From Sphingomonas leidyi (lineage in GTDB: Bacteria; Pseudomonadota; Alphaproteobacteria; Sphingomonadales; Sphingomonadaceae): a stretch of DNA of 64,000 bases. The stretch lies in the NCBI RefSeq assembly GCF_011761945.1, contig NZ_JAASQV010000007.1, positions 62,001-126,000 on the forward strand, given 5' to 3'. Below are positions 49,360-59,197 of this stretch, piece after piece (positions within the stretch are counted from its first letter, which is position 1; every line of letters begins with the position of its first letter). The notes beneath the pieces are model-generated. The model ran no database searches. It worked only from the letters and a program-made list of their open reading frames with translations, and was not told the DNA's origin. The translations under genes were made by a program, and so were the position numbers.

Positions 49360-50508
49360 ATGCTGCGCACCCTCTTGTCCGCCATCCTGCTTCTCATCGC
49401 CCTGCCCGCCACGGCGCGCGCCCAGAGGCCTGCCGAATCCCCGGGCACGCTGATCTCCGCCGAGCCGGTCTCCGGAGGGCCGGACGCGATGCGCAGCTGG
49501 CGCATCGCCTATTGGACCAGCGACGCGCATGGCCGGGCCATCCGGGTCACCGGCATGATCGTCGCCCCGCGCGACCATGCGCCTTCGCCCGCGCCGCGCC
49601 GGGTGATCGCCTGGACGCACGGCACCTGGGGCGTGGTCGAGAAATGCGCGCCGTCGCTGAGCCCCGATTTCTGGCAGGCGACGCCCGCGCTCGCGGAGAT
49701 GATCGCGCGCGGCTATCTGGTGGTCGCGCCCGACTATCCGGGGCTCGGCTCGCCCATGGCCCATCCCTATCTGATCGGCATCGACACTGCCCGGGCAGTG
49801 CTCGACGCGGTGCGCGCCGCCCGGTCGCTGCGCGATGCGCGGGCCGGCGCCGATTTCGCGGTCTGGGGCGAATCGCAGGGCGGCCATGCGGCGCTGTGGA
49901 CCGCGGCACAGGCCGCGCGCTACGCGCCCGAACTGCGCCTGCTCGGCACCGCCGCCGCCGCGCCGCCCACCGATCTCGCCGCCAATCTCCGCTCGGGCAG
50001 CGATGCCAATGTCCGCGCGATGCTGGCAGCCTATGCGGCCTATAGCTGGTCGCAGCATTTCGGCCATCCGCTCTCCAGCCTGTTCAACAAGACCAATGCC
50101 GGAGTCGCCACCCGGCTGGCGCGCAACAATTGCATCGAGCTCGGCAAGAAGCCGCGGCTGGGCACCATCCTCGGCATCGCCGCGATCCGGGGCGCGCTGC
50201 GCAGCAAGGACATGGCGGATACGCTGCCCTGGGCCGGCATCGCCCGCGCCAACAGCGTCGTGCCCGGCGCGGTATCCGGCCCCCTGCTGATCGTCCAGGG
50301 TACCGCCGACACCGTGGTCGCGCCGGCCGTGACGCTCGCCTTCGCCCGCCAGCGCTGCCGCACCGGCGCGCCGCTCCGCTACCTGTCGCTGCCCGGCGGC
50401 GACCATCCCGCCGCCACGCGCAATGCCGGCGCCGCCGCGGCCACGCTCGACTGGATCGACGCGCGCTTCGCCGGGCAAAGGCCGCCGAGCGATTGCGGGC
50501 GGATATGA
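49360..50508 (+). CDS. Secreted lipase-like alpha/beta hydrolase
   Basis: A 382-residue exported hydrolase with signal peptide MLRTLLSAILLLIALPATARA. It resembles secretory lipases (LIP family): VIAWTHGTWGVVEKCAPSL, then GYLVVAPDYPGLG, and the nucleophile elbow WGESQGGHAALW. A catalytic D and H are likely in GTADTVVAP and GGDHPAATR. It has paired cysteines. It lies 48 bases after the AmpR-like gene and is coupled by ATGA to the next small gene. Confidence 0.85.
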   Translation: MLRTLLSAILLLIALPATARAQRPAESPGTLISAEPVSGGPDAMRSWRIAYWTSDAHGRAIRVTGMIVAPRDHAPSPAPRRVIAWTHGTWGVVEKCAPSLSPDFWQATPALAEMIARGYLVVAPDYPGLGSPMAHPYLIGIDTARAVLDAVRAARSLRDARAGADFAVWGESQGGHAALWTAAQAARYAPELRLLGTAAAAPPTDLAANLRSGSDANVRAMLAAYAAYSWSQHFGHPLSSLFNKTNAGVATRLARNNCIELGKKPRLGTILGIAAIRGALRSKDMADTLPWAGIARANSVVPGAVSGPLLIVQGTADTVVAPAVTLAFARQRCRTGAPLRYLSLPGGDHPAATRNAGAAAATLDWIDARFAGQRPPSDCGRI

Positions 50509-50903
50509 AGCCGCGCCCGCACCGGCTTGTCGCCCCGGCACTCGCGATCGCGCTGTCCACCATGCCCTCGGCAACCGCGGCCCAGGACGCGCCGATAGGC
50601 TATGGCTGCGGCGACCTGGTGGCGATCGGGCGGGCGAGGAGCCTCGACTACACGCCAGTCGATAGCGAGGACGATATGCTCGGCCATGGGTGGATCACGG
50701 CGAAGCTGAAGATCCGCAAGGTGCTGAGGGGACACGCCGCCGCGCCTACCGTGCCGGTGCGCTATTTCGCGCATGCCGATCTGCGGGACGATCGCGACTT
50801 CCTGTTCGTGATCGCGAAGGACGAGGCGGGAAGGAATGTCGTCCGGACCGCCAGGCCGATCGAAGATGCCGTCGATCAGCGGCTCGCCGCCCGATGCGGC
50901 TGA
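50505..50903 (+). CDS. Small exported protein of unknown function
   Basis: A 132-residue protein with signal peptide ending near ATAAQ. The mature part begins APIGYGCGDLVAIGRARSLD and includes WITAKLKIRKVLRGHAAAPT and FLFVIAKDEAGRNVV, a beta-rich pattern, with cysteines near each end (GYGCG and AARCG) that may form a disulfide. Its ATG overlaps the stop of the lipase gene, so it may assist or accompany that enzyme. Confidence 0.7.
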   Translation: MKPRPHRLVAPALAIALSTMPSATAAQDAPIGYGCGDLVAIGRARSLDYTPVDSEDDMLGHGWITAKLKIRKVLRGHAAAPTVPVRYFAHADLRDDRDFLFVIAKDEAGRNVVRTARPIEDAVDQRLAARCG

Positions 50904-51024
50904 CCCGCATCATCCCGTGCAGATCGAGATGTCCGCGCCCGGAAACAAGGCTCGCGGCCATAGCCGAGGGATGGCCCCCGCAGGGCGCGCCGGCCCGACG
51001 CCGGTGAAGCCGCTGCGGTCGGCC

Positions 51025-51372
51025 CTAGCCGAGGCCGATCTTCGCCAGGATCCGGCCGATAACGCCCTTGTCCTCGCTCTGCGCCAGCCTGGCTTCCTTC
51101 CTGGGATCATAGCCCGAGCTTTCGGGCAGGTCGCCGCCGCGATGGCTGTGTACCGGCTGGGTCGAGGCGGGCGGGTCCGACGCGTCCATCGATTCGTCGA
51201 GCGCCCGGTCGAGCCGGGCCTCCCTGCTTTCGGGATTGCGCGCCAGCCGCTCGGCGATCGATTCGTCGGTGCCGGCATCGGCCGATTGCGCGGCCGTGCG
51301 CTTGGTTTCCTCATCCGGGCCCGGTGCCGCCGACAGGGGGTCCAGCGCCGGATCGATCGGGTTCGCGTCCAT
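51025..51372 (-). CDS. Acidic disordered protein of unknown function
   Basis: A 115-residue protein rich in D, E, P, S and A: MDANPIDPALDPLSAAPGPD, then DESIAERLARNPESREARLD. Its C-terminal 35 residues are more ordered (SGYDPRKEARLAQSEDKGVI, then GRILAKIGLG). No signal peptide or membrane span is present. The reading frame has a good AGGAGAG site before the ATG at 51372. No family is recognised. Confidence 0.65.
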   Translation of the reverse strand: MDANPIDPALDPLSAAPGPDEETKRTAAQSADAGTDESIAERLARNPESREARLDRALDESMDASDPPASTQPVHSHRGGDLPESSGYDPRKEARLAQSEDKGVIGRILAKIGLG

Positions 51373-51452
51373 GACTCACTCTCCTGAGCGTTGCCGGGTT
51401 GTAACGAACGCCCTTCGATTCGCGTTCCAGCACGCGCCTCTCGCCCGGGCGC

Positions 51453-51489
51453 AAAAGAAAACGGCCCGGCGAGTTTCCCCGCCGGGCCG
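51453..51489 (-). terminator. Intrinsic terminator after BAX-inhibitor-1 gene
   Basis: On the minus strand CGGCCCGGCG (51489-51480) and CGCCGGGCCG (51471-51462) form a perfect 10-bp stem, followed by TTTTCTTTT. It lies 26 bases after the stop codon of the gene starting at 52267. Confidence 0.85.
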
Positions 51490-51514
51490 CGATTTCCGCT
51501 TCCGCTGCCGAAGC

Positions 51515-52267
51515 CTAGTTCCGCTGGCTGCCGAACAGGCGCAGCAGGAACAGGAACATGTTGATGAAGTCGAGGTAGAGCGTCAGCGCGCCCATCACCA
51601 CCGTCTTGCCCATCATGTCCGTACCCTGGACGTAGAAGTACAGGCTCTTGATCTTCTGCGTGTCATAGGCCGTGAGGCCGGCGAACAGCAGCACGCCGAT
51701 CACGCTGATCGCCATGCTCAGCGGGCCCGAGCCGATGAACAGGTTGACGATCGAGGCGACGATCAGGCCGACCACGCCCATGATCAGGAACGTCCCCCAG
51801 CCCGAAAGGTCGCGCTTGGTGGTGTAGCCCCACAGGCTCAGCCCGGCGAAGCCCGCGGCGGTGCCGAAGAACACCTGCGCGATCGAGCTGTCGGTATATC
51901 GCAGGAAGATCGTCGAGAGCGACAGGCCCATCGTCGTCGCATAGACCCAGTAGAGCGCCTGCATCGCCGGGGTGGAGAGGCTCCGCTGGGCGAAGCTCAT
52001 CACCAGCACGATGCCGAGCGGCGCGAGCATCACCAGCCAGCCGAGCAGCGACGGCGCGACGCGGCCATTCTCCTGCACCGCGAACAGCGTGTCGATCGCT
52101 CCGCTCTTGGCGAAGACGAACGCGACGATGCCGGTCAGCAGCACGCCCGACGCCATGTAGTTGTAGACGGACAGCATATAGGACCTGAGCCCCGCGTCGC
52201 GCGCATCAGCGCCCGCGCCGGCGGTCACATAGGGCGCGCCCGTCCGGGGATCCGACCAGTCAGCCAT
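51515..52267 (-). CDS. BAX inhibitor-1/YccA family membrane protein
   Basis: A 250-residue protein with seven hydrophobic helices, of the BI-1/YbhL family. The N-terminal region leads into LRSYMLSVYNYMASGVLLTG, a typical first helix. FAGLTAYDTQKIKSLYF contains the conserved AYDTQ-K motif with the pH-sensing aspartate, and LTLYLDFINMFLFLLRLFG ends the protein. Related proteins form a calcium leak or interact with membrane proteases. It is a single gene with its own terminator. Confidence 0.93.
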   Translation of the reverse strand: MADWSDPRTGAPYVTAGAGADARDAGLRSYMLSVYNYMASGVLLTGIVAFVFAKSGAIDTLFAVQENGRVAPSLLGWLVMLAPLGIVLVMSFAQRSLSTPAMQALYWVYATTMGLSLSTIFLRYTDSSIAQVFFGTAAGFAGLSLWGYTTKRDLSGWGTFLIMGVVGLIVASIVNLFIGSGPLSMAISVIGVLLFAGLTAYDTQKIKSLYFYVQGTDMMGKTVVMGALTLYLDFINMFLFLLRLFGSQRN

Positions 52268-52363
52268 TTCAAAACTCCTTTGCCCGGCACCTGCCGGTAT
52301 CCGTGAATATCGCCCCCGCGCCGGGTGTTTTCAAGCAAAACCGGGCGCGCTAGTGCCCAGGCC

Positions 52364-52900
52364 ATGATCCGCCTGTTCGTCGGCCTGCGTCCGCCCGCTC
52401 CGATCCGCACCCAGCTGCGCGCGCTGATGGGCGGCATTCCCGGTGCCCGCTGGCAGGACGACGCGCAGCTCCACATCACCCTGCGCTTCATCGGCGAAGT
52501 CGACGAGCGCGCCGCCGAGGATGCCGCGCTCGCGCTCTCGGCCGTGCGCTGGCCGCCGCTCGAAGTCGCGCTGGAGGGCGTCGGTACATTCGACAGCCGC
52601 GGCCGGATCAACGCCGTCTGGGCCGGCATCCGCCCGCGCGAGGGCCTTGCCGGGCTCCACCGCAAGATCGACCAGGCGCTGGTACGCGCCGGCCAGCCGC
52701 CCGAGCGCCGCGCCTATCTCCCCCATGTCACCCTGGCCCGGATGAACGCCCCCGCCGAAGCCGCCGCGCGCTTCGTCGAAGCGCATGCCGGCCTCGCCAG
52801 CCCGCCCTTCGCGCTCGACCATTTCCACCTGTTCGAGAGCCATCTCGGCCATGAAGGCGCGCGATACGAGACTGTGGCACGCTATCCGCTCCAGGCCTGA
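52364..52900 (+). CDS. thpR: RNA 2',3'-cyclic phosphodiesterase
   Basis: A 178-residue 2H phosphoesterase. The two catalytic motifs are HITL (37-40) and HVTL (121-124), each on a strand of the bilobal fold. It opens 2',3'-cyclic phosphates on RNA ends and is also described as a 2'-5' RNA ligase. The ATG at 52364 (MIRLFVGL) is the family start; a longer frame begins at 52325. It is convergent with the histidine kinase gene, with only six bases between. Confidence 0.92.
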   Translation: MIRLFVGLRPPAPIRTQLRALMGGIPGARWQDDAQLHITLRFIGEVDERAAEDAALALSAVRWPPLEVALEGVGTFDSRGRINAVWAGIRPREGLAGLHRKIDQALVRAGQPPERRAYLPHVTLARMNAPAEAAARFVEAHAGLASPPFALDHFHLFESHLGHEGARYETVARYPLQA

Positions 52901-52906
52901 CGGACC

Positions 52907-55213
52907 CTAGCCCCGCCGCTTCGCCTCCAGCACCGCGCGCACCTTCCGCGCCAGCTGCTCGCGCGTATAGGGCTTGGAGAGCAGCTCCACGCCCGCGTCC
53001 AGCCGCCCGTCATGCACGATGGCGTTCTCGGTATAGCCCGAAGTGAACAGCACCGTGAGCGCGGGCAGCCGCGCACGCGCCAGCCGTGCCAGCTCGGGGC
53101 TCTTCAGCGTGCCCGGCATCACCACGTCGGTGAACAGCAGGTCGATCGCCATCCCGCTCTCGATCACGCTCAGCGCGCTCTGCGCATCATTGGCGCGCAG
53201 CACGACATAGCCCAGATCGGTCAGCAGCTCGACCACCGTCGCCTGCACGTCCGGATCGTCCTCGGCCACCAGGATCGTCTCTTCGCCGCCGCGCATCGTC
53301 ACGGTCTCGGGCGACGCCGCCACCATTTCCTCGCGCCCGCGCACGCGCGGCAGATAGAGCTTCAGCGTGGTGCCGTGGCCCAGCTCCGAATAGAGCTTCA
53401 CGTGGCCGCCGGACTGCTTGACGAAGCCATAGACCATCGACAGCCCCAGCCCCGATCCCTGCCCCTCGGGCTTGGTCGAGAAGAACGGCTCGAACACCTG
53501 CTCGATCAGCTTCGGATCGATGCCGGTTCCGGTATCGGTCACCGCCAGCATCACATATTGGCCCGGCGGCACGTCATCCAGCCCGCTGGTATAGGCATCG
53601 TCGAGCGAGGCGTTGGCCGCCTCGATCGTCAGCTTGCCGCTGCCCGCCATTGCGTCGCGCGCGTTGATCGCGAGGTTGAGGATCGCATTCTCCAGCTGGG
53701 TAGGATCGGCCTGGCAGTTCCACAAGCCGCCCGAAGTGATCACTTCGATCGCGATCGCCTCGCCCAGCGCGCGGCGCAGCATGTCCTCCATTCCGCCCAG
53801 GAAGCGGCCGACGTTCAGCACGCGCGGCTCGAGCGGCTGGCGCCGGCCGAAGGCGAGCAGCTGGCTGGCCAGCTTCGATCCGCGCTGCACCCCCGCCAGC
53901 GCGTTCGCCACCCGCCGCTCGGCCTTGTCGTTGCCCTGCACGTCGCGCGCGAGCAGCTGGAGGTTGCCCGAGATCACCTGGAGCAGATTGTTGAAATCAT
54001 GCGCCACGCCGCCGGTCAGCTTGCCGATCGTCTCCATCTTCTGCGCCTGCTGGAGCGCGGCGAACACCGTCTCGCGCTCGGCCACCGCTTCGGCGACGCG
54101 CGTCTCCAGCCGCTCGTTGAGCAGGCGCAGCTCTTCCTCGGCGGCGGCGCGGCGCGCCAGCTCGCGCGCCACCGCCTCGAACAGCCGGGCATTGTCCATC
54201 GCCAGCGCCGCCTGGCCGGCCAGGCTCACCAGGCTCGCCTCGGCCGCCGCGCTGAACCGGCCGGGCTCGGGATGGCCGTAGAGCAGGCCGCCGATCACGT
54301 CACCTGCCGGGGTGCGCACCGGCACGGCCAGATAGGAGCGCACCGGCAGATGCCCCTCGGGCATGCCCTTGAACGGCGCGTTCCGGCCGTAGCGCGCATC
54401 CGCGGTGACGTCGTCGACCCGGATGATGCCCGTGCCGGCAAAGGTCGGCTCGAACAATTTGGTGATCCGCGGCATCGGGAACTTGTCGAACACCGAGCGC
54501 GGCGCCCCGGCCAGCGCATAGAGCATGTAGCGCTCGCCCTCGGCCTCGTCGGTGCTGTTGTAGAAGAAGGCGCCGAACTTCGCCCCGATCAGCGCCACGC
54601 CCGCATCCACCGCGGTCTGCGCCACGCGCGCGCTGTCGCGCTCGCCCGTGATCGCGGTGCCCGCCTGGTTGACCACTTCCAGCGTGCGCGACTTTTCCTC
54701 CAGCGCCTCGCGCGCTTCCCGCTCGCGCGCCGCCATCTGGAAATGCTCGGTCCGGTCGGCACTGGTGCCGAAGATGCCCACCACCTTGCCCGCGGCATCG
54801 CGGATCGGCGTCATCGACAGGTCGACATGGATGTCGATCTTCTCGCCGCCACCGCGCGTGGTCTGCACGTGCAGGCCGGGGCGGAGCACCGGCTCGCCGG
54901 CGAGCGCCCGCTCGAAATAGGTGCCCACTTCCTCCCACACGGCCGGCCAGCTCCTGCGATAGGAGCGGCCAAAGATCCGCGCGTTCTCGTCGCGATAGGC
55001 GTCGAGAATCCGGTCGTTGTAGAAAAAGAGATAGTCGGGGCCCCAGGTAACGAAGGCGCGTTGCGGCGAAGCGAGCATCAGGTCGATCGCTTGCCTGAGC
55101 TCGCGCGGCCAGTCCGCGACCGGGCCGAGCTCCGGCACCGCGAAGTCCGGCGCCCGCAGCCTTTCCCCTGTCTCTCCGCCGTGGCTGGGCCAGGCGGCAT
55201 CGGCTTCAGCCAT
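52907..55213 (-). CDS. Hybrid sensor histidine kinase (PAS-GAF-HisKA-HATPase-REC)
   Basis: A 768-residue cytoplasmic hybrid kinase. A PAS domain occupies about 40-155 (AFVTWGPDYLFFYND, then IDIHVDLSMTPIRDAAGKVV), and a GAF domain about 185-345. A coiled coil at 350-395 leads to the HisKA box with H405 in GGVAHDFNN. The ATPase has DPTQLENAILNLAINARDAM (N box), DTGTGID (G1), and GSGLGLSMVYG (G2). A receiver is at about 650-768 with acceptor D in DLLFTDVVMPG and K in SKPY. The ligand is unknown. No DNA-binding response regulator is adjacent. Confidence 0.93.
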   Translation of the reverse strand: MAEADAAWPSHGGETGERLRAPDFAVPELGPVADWPRELRQAIDLMLASPQRAFVTWGPDYLFFYNDRILDAYRDENARIFGRSYRRSWPAVWEEVGTYFERALAGEPVLRPGLHVQTTRGGGEKIDIHVDLSMTPIRDAAGKVVGIFGTSADRTEHFQMAAREREAREALEEKSRTLEVVNQAGTAITGERDSARVAQTAVDAGVALIGAKFGAFFYNSTDEAEGERYMLYALAGAPRSVFDKFPMPRITKLFEPTFAGTGIIRVDDVTADARYGRNAPFKGMPEGHLPVRSYLAVPVRTPAGDVIGGLLYGHPEPGRFSAAAEASLVSLAGQAALAMDNARLFEAVARELARRAAAEEELRLLNERLETRVAEAVAERETVFAALQQAQKMETIGKLTGGVAHDFNNLLQVISGNLQLLARDVQGNDKAERRVANALAGVQRGSKLASQLLAFGRRQPLEPRVLNVGRFLGGMEDMLRRALGEAIAIEVITSGGLWNCQADPTQLENAILNLAINARDAMAGSGKLTIEAANASLDDAYTSGLDDVPPGQYVMLAVTDTGTGIDPKLIEQVFEPFFSTKPEGQGSGLGLSMVYGFVKQSGGHVKLYSELGHGTTLKLYLPRVRGREEMVAASPETVTMRGGEETILVAEDDPDVQATVVELLTDLGYVVLRANDAQSALSVIESGMAIDLLFTDVVMPGTLKSPELARLARARLPALTVLFTSGYTENAIVHDGRLDAGVELLSKPYTREQLARKVRAVLEAKRRG

Positions 55214-55434
55214 CCATGCTCCCCATGCGCCCCCGCCCCGGCCGTGGTTTATACATGCTGCGTCCGCCGGGGAAAGACGCGGCGGCGCATGAGGGGCAGA
55301 GCTTGGCGGCTCATCATCGCCGCCATATCAGCCAAGCATGCCCAGGGTTCGGCAGGGTTTCCCGAACGAAGGGGACAGTCCGATCCGGGAGGAAGATCGC
55401 TTCGCAACTTTCGCCGCCATCGCGCCCGCCACCG

Positions 55435-56849
55435 TCATCTGCCGGTTTTGTCCAACGAGTCCTGACTCTGGCAAACACGCCTTCCATCGGCGACACAGGT
55501 ACTACGCCACCGTTCCCAGGCGGCATCGTCGATGCCGGCGCGTGCGGCCACGCCCTGAAGATCGGCCCATGTGCGAACATTCCGCGCGGAAAGCAGGCCC
55601 CGCAGGAAGGCGCGCATCTTCGCCTCTCCCACCTGTCGCTCCAGGGAGAGCAGGAGCAGCGGGCCGTAATGGTAGCGATAGGTCCCGCCGATGGAGGCAC
55701 CGTCCGTGATCTTGTCGAGCGCCACGAACGGCTGGGTAGGCCGTTCACCTCCGCCGCGAGACCGGCGATATGCCGTTGGGCGGCGGCCTCGCCACCAAGC
55801 GCCCGCAATGCCTTGATCGACAGGAACTCCGCCGTCGATTCCAGCATGAACCAGAAATATGGGCCTGGGGACCGGGCAAGCGTTCCGAAATAATAATGGC
55901 CCATCTCATGCGCGATATAGGCGATGCGTCCATCCCGCGCTTGCCCGCCAGCCTGGAGCGTCGCGCCGACACGGCCGACGCTCCCGCTCATGGCGATCGT
56001 CGGCCATGTGGCGAAGGCCCATTCCGAACCCTCGCGATCGCGCTTGACCTGGTTGGCCGCCACCATCCGAAGGAATGTCGGCTGATCCGCAACCGGCGCC
56101 CCCATATAGTCGCGGTAATAGCTGGCGACCTGTCCCACCGCAGCCGACAGCGCGTCGGCCTGCGCGGGCGCCACCGTCTCGTTCAGGATGGTGACGTTGG
56201 CCGTCTTCGTGATCGGTCCCTTGCCGCCGAAGAGCAGAGGCGGGCGGGCAATGGCGCTGGAAAAGCGCCCATGGTCCCCGATGATCGCCGCACTTCCGTT
56301 CATGTAGAGGAAGCGACAGCCCTCGCAGGACACGTCGAGCGCATAGGCCATGGTGCCGGCCCGGGCCTTCGCCTTGTTGTCGAAGGGAAGCGGAAGCCAC
56401 GCAGATTGCTCCGCGAACCGCGCGCTGTCCCCGTTGAATGCCATCACGCCCTTGAAATCGTCCGGCGCATCATGTGCCGGATAGACCGGATAGGCTCCGA
56501 CATATTCGACGCAGAGGACGGCGGGCGCAGCGGAGACGGTATAGACACGCGCTTCCCCGTTGATGCCGGGATCATACCATCCGTCGAACGCCACCGCCTT
56601 TCCGTCGCCATCCGTCACCCTGGCGACGTTCAGACCGGCGTTGAGCGCGAAGGCGCCCGCAACCTCCGCGGGCCGGTCGGCTATGCAGACACGGCCTTCC
56701 ACCCGGCCGGTGGCGAGGCTGACGCGCACGGTGCCCGACGTCTTCATCGCCCCGTTGCCGCCGCTTGCCGCTTGTCCCTGAGCGTCGGCAGCTGCCGGCA
56801 GCAGTGCAGACAATAGCGCCGCCGATATGACTCCGATCCTGTTACGCAC
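55435..56849 (-). pseudogene. Secreted gluzincin (M1-like) metallopeptidase with a -1 frameshift
   Basis: The first frame encodes a signal peptide (MRNRIGVISAALLSALLPAA), a beta-rich N-terminal domain, and HEMGHYYFGTL with H314, E315, H318 and E337. This is HExxH-x18-E, the M1/gluzincin zinc signature. After residue 371 the frame turns into Arg/Ser/Pro noise, while the -1 frame continues sensibly as QPFVALDKITDGASIGGTYR, then YHYGPLLLLSLERQVGE, to a stop at 55435. The break lies at a CCC run (plus-strand GGG 55734-55736); one extra C would restore a 471-residue protein. It is either a real inactivating mutation or a sequencing error. Confidence 0.8.
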
Positions 56850-57050
56850 TTGTCCTCCGCCGAGCGAGCATGCCTGCTATATATTGCTAACACACCTCCT
56901 GTCGATGCACGAAACGGGTTCGCATGCATCGCCGGGAGCCAGGCGTGCTCCTTGGCGGAGCGGCGTTTCTCTATCGGCTCGCCTCTCCATTGGCTCGCCG
57001 CGCGGGCACAGCCCGAATAGCGCTTCGCCTGCGGGTCGAGTGAATGTCCG

Positions 57051-57536
57051 CTATCGGATCTTCCCGGCCCTTGCGCCGCGCCGTGCCAGCCGCGCCACCA
57101 GCGCATCGGCGGCGGCGCTGACATCGGCCCAGGTCACATCGAAGTCGCGGTCCGTCCCGTAATAGGGATCGGCGACGGAGCTGCCCTCGCGCCCCGGCAC
57201 ATAGTCCATCAGCAGCCGGGCTTCCGCCGTGCCGTCCGCCGGCGCTAGCGCCGCGAGGTCGCGCAGATTCTGGTCGTCGAGCGCCAGCACATGATCGAAG
57301 CGGCGAAAATCCTCCGGCCGCACCTGCCGTGCCCTGAGATCGGAGATGTCCACCCCGTGCCGCCGCGCCGCCGCCTGGGCGCGGCGATCGGGGGGTGCGC
57401 CGACATGCCAGTCGCCGGTCCCCGCCGAATCCACCACCATGTCGAGCCCGGCGCGCTCCGCCGCCGCCCGCAGCGCGCCTTCGGCGAGCGGCGAACGGCA
57501 GATATTGCCCAGGCACACGAACAGCACCGACGTCAC
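57051..57536 (-). CDS. Low-molecular-weight protein tyrosine phosphatase
   Basis: A 161-residue cytoplasmic phosphatase. The P-loop CLGNICRSP is at residues 8-16, with C8 nucleophile and R14. The general acid is D of VADPYYG near the C-terminus. The DSAGTGDWHVGAPPD segment is typical. Bacterial members either dephosphorylate tyrosine kinases of polysaccharide export or act generally; no exopolysaccharide genes adjoin this one. Confidence 0.93.
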   Translation of the reverse strand: MTSVLFVCLGNICRSPLAEGALRAAAERAGLDMVVDSAGTGDWHVGAPPDRRAQAAARRHGVDISDLRARQVRPEDFRRFDHVLALDDQNLRDLAALAPADGTAEARLLMDYVPGREGSSVADPYYGTDRDFDVTWADVSAAADALVARLARRGARAGKIR

Positions 57537-57560
57537 CTCAGCCTCCCGCCCCGCGCCGCG

Positions 57561-58085
57561 TCACATCGCGTGGAAGACGCCGCAGGCGATGCGCCCGCCC
57601 GAATTGCCCGAGGGATCGGTCTTGTAGTCGTCGGCATTGGCATGGACGACCAGCGCGGCGCCGTCCTCGTCCATCAGCCCCGCATAGGTGCCGCCCGGAA
57701 GCACGAAGATCGTGCGGTCGCGGCCGTCCTCGCCCACCGAGAGATTGGGCATGTCGCCGGCATGCGGGCCCATCGGATTGTCCTTGCCATGCTGGTGCGC
57801 GGTCGGGTTCCAATGGCCGCCGGCGCTGGCGAAGTCCGGCCCCTCGCACTTGCCCACGGTGTGGACGTGCGTGCCGTGCACCCCCTTGGTCAAGCCGTGC
57901 ACTTCCACCATCACGCGGATCGAACCGTCGACTTCCTCGGCGATCGCCTTGCCGACATCGGTGCCGTCGGCCATCTTGAGGTCCGCCTGGGCGCGGGCAT
58001 GGCCGGCCATGTAGCGCGCATCCTTTTGCGGGCTCGCGCAGCCCGCCACCGCCAACAACCCCGCCGCCACCAGCAAACCACGCAT
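57561..58085 (-). CDS. sodC: Cu/Zn superoxide dismutase lipoprotein
   Basis: A 174-residue periplasmic SOD. The lipobox is MRGLLVAAGLLAVAGC. Metal ligands are in GTHVHTVGKCEG, HWNPTAHQHG and ALVVHANADDYKTDPSGNSG, and GGRIACGVFHAM closes the fold; cysteines in GKCEG and RIACG form the conserved disulfide. It detoxifies superoxide in the periplasm. It is 24 bases before the phosphatase gene on the same strand. GGAGTGCAGGG lies upstream of the ATG. Confidence 0.94.
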   Translation of the reverse strand: MRGLLVAAGLLAVAGCASPQKDARYMAGHARAQADLKMADGTDVGKAIAEEVDGSIRVMVEVHGLTKGVHGTHVHTVGKCEGPDFASAGGHWNPTAHQHGKDNPMGPHAGDMPNLSVGEDGRDRTIFVLPGGTYAGLMDEDGAALVVHANADDYKTDPSGNSGGRIACGVFHAM

Positions 58086-58150
58086 CGCCCTGCACTCCGG
58101 ATAAATGTTCCCGTCACGTAATGGATGGCCGCGTCGCCGGTTCCAAGGGG

Positions 58151-59197
58151 TCAGCGCAAACATTCTCCGTCCGCCTTGCCGGAGACGCTGCCCACCCCGA
58201 GGATGATCTTGGCGCGCCGTTCGAAGGTCAGCGCCTGCCAGCGCCCCGAATTGCCGATCGCGGTGCGGCTGCGCAGGAAGGTGAGGTGGAGCATCTCATA
58301 TTGCTCCGGATCGATCCGCCGCCCGTCGAGCAGGCAGCCCCAGCGATCGAGGTTCCAGGCCCAGTCCCGCTGCACGCCGTCCTGGTCGATCGAGCGCGAC
58401 AGGGCGCCGTACCAGGCGAAGATCGCGCCGAGCCGGTCCCAGCGATCGGCTTCGGGCATCGCCGCGAGCTTGCGCCGCAGTCGCGCTAGGTCCTCGTCCA
58501 GCGGGAAGCCGCCCTGCTGCACCTTCGTGTCCACCGCCCAGCGCACCTTGCGCAGCGTGATCGGCCCGTCGGGGAATACGCGCAACAGGTCCTGCCGCAC
58601 CGCCTCGAGCAGCACCAGATAGGTGTCGAGCTGCACCTGCAGCATCGCGTCGCTTTCGAACAGCGCATTGAATTCGCCCCACAGGACGGGATCGAGCTTC
58701 CCGTCCGGCCCGTGCGCCGCCAGGATCTTCTCGCGGCATCGGGGCTTCACCGGCACCGCCAGGCAGGCGTGCGAGAAGATCGTCTTGCCATGGACCGGCA
58801 TCAGCGCCTTGCGCGCGCGGCGGAAGCCGCCGCGCTGCGCCTGCTTCCACGCCTTGAGCAGGGGTTGCAGGCTCCCCGTCCCGAAATTCCACTGCGCCAT
58901 GCCGACCGAGACGAGCTGGCTGTCGAAATTGCCCACCGGCATCGCCCAGCAACCCATCGTCTCGGGGATCGAAGTCTCGCGCATCTGTGCGAAGATCGCT
59001 GCCCGGTCGAGCCCGATCGCCCCCAGCCGCGCCGCGCTGCCGGCATCGATGGCGAGGAAGGGCAGGTCGCCCACTTCGCGACAGGCCGGCCGCTCGGGCG
59101 GTGCAGGGGGCACGGACGGCACGGGCACAGTCTGCGCCGCGGCCGGCACGGGGACCGTGCCGAGCGCCAGCAGCGTCGCGGCGATCCAGGATTTCAT
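58151..59197 (-). CDS. Exported protein of unknown function, lysozyme-like features
   Basis: A 348-residue protein with signal peptide MKSWIAATLLALGTVPVPAA and a Pro-rich linker. A conserved-looking segment (ETMGCWAMPVGNFDSQLVSV, then GMAQWNFGTGSLQPLLKAW) resembles the substrate-binding part of lysozyme-like or chitosanase-like folds. Four or more cysteines (ACREV, MGCWA, HACLAVP, RCREK) suggest disulfides in the periplasm. No catalytic pair can be fixed. GAGAGGAGC precedes the ATG at 59197. Confidence 0.65.
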   Translation of the reverse strand: MKSWIAATLLALGTVPVPAAAQTVPVPSVPPAPPERPACREVGDLPFLAIDAGSAARLGAIGLDRAAIFAQMRETSIPETMGCWAMPVGNFDSQLVSVGMAQWNFGTGSLQPLLKAWKQAQRGGFRRARKALMPVHGKTIFSHACLAVPVKPRCREKILAAHGPDGKLDPVLWGEFNALFESDAMLQVQLDTYLVLLEAVRQDLLRVFPDGPITLRKVRWAVDTKVQQGGFPLDEDLARLRRKLAAMPEADRWDRLGAIFAWYGALSRSIDQDGVQRDWAWNLDRWGCLLDGRRIDPEQYEMLHLTFLRSRTAIGNSGRWQALTFERRAKIILGVGSVSGKADGECLR

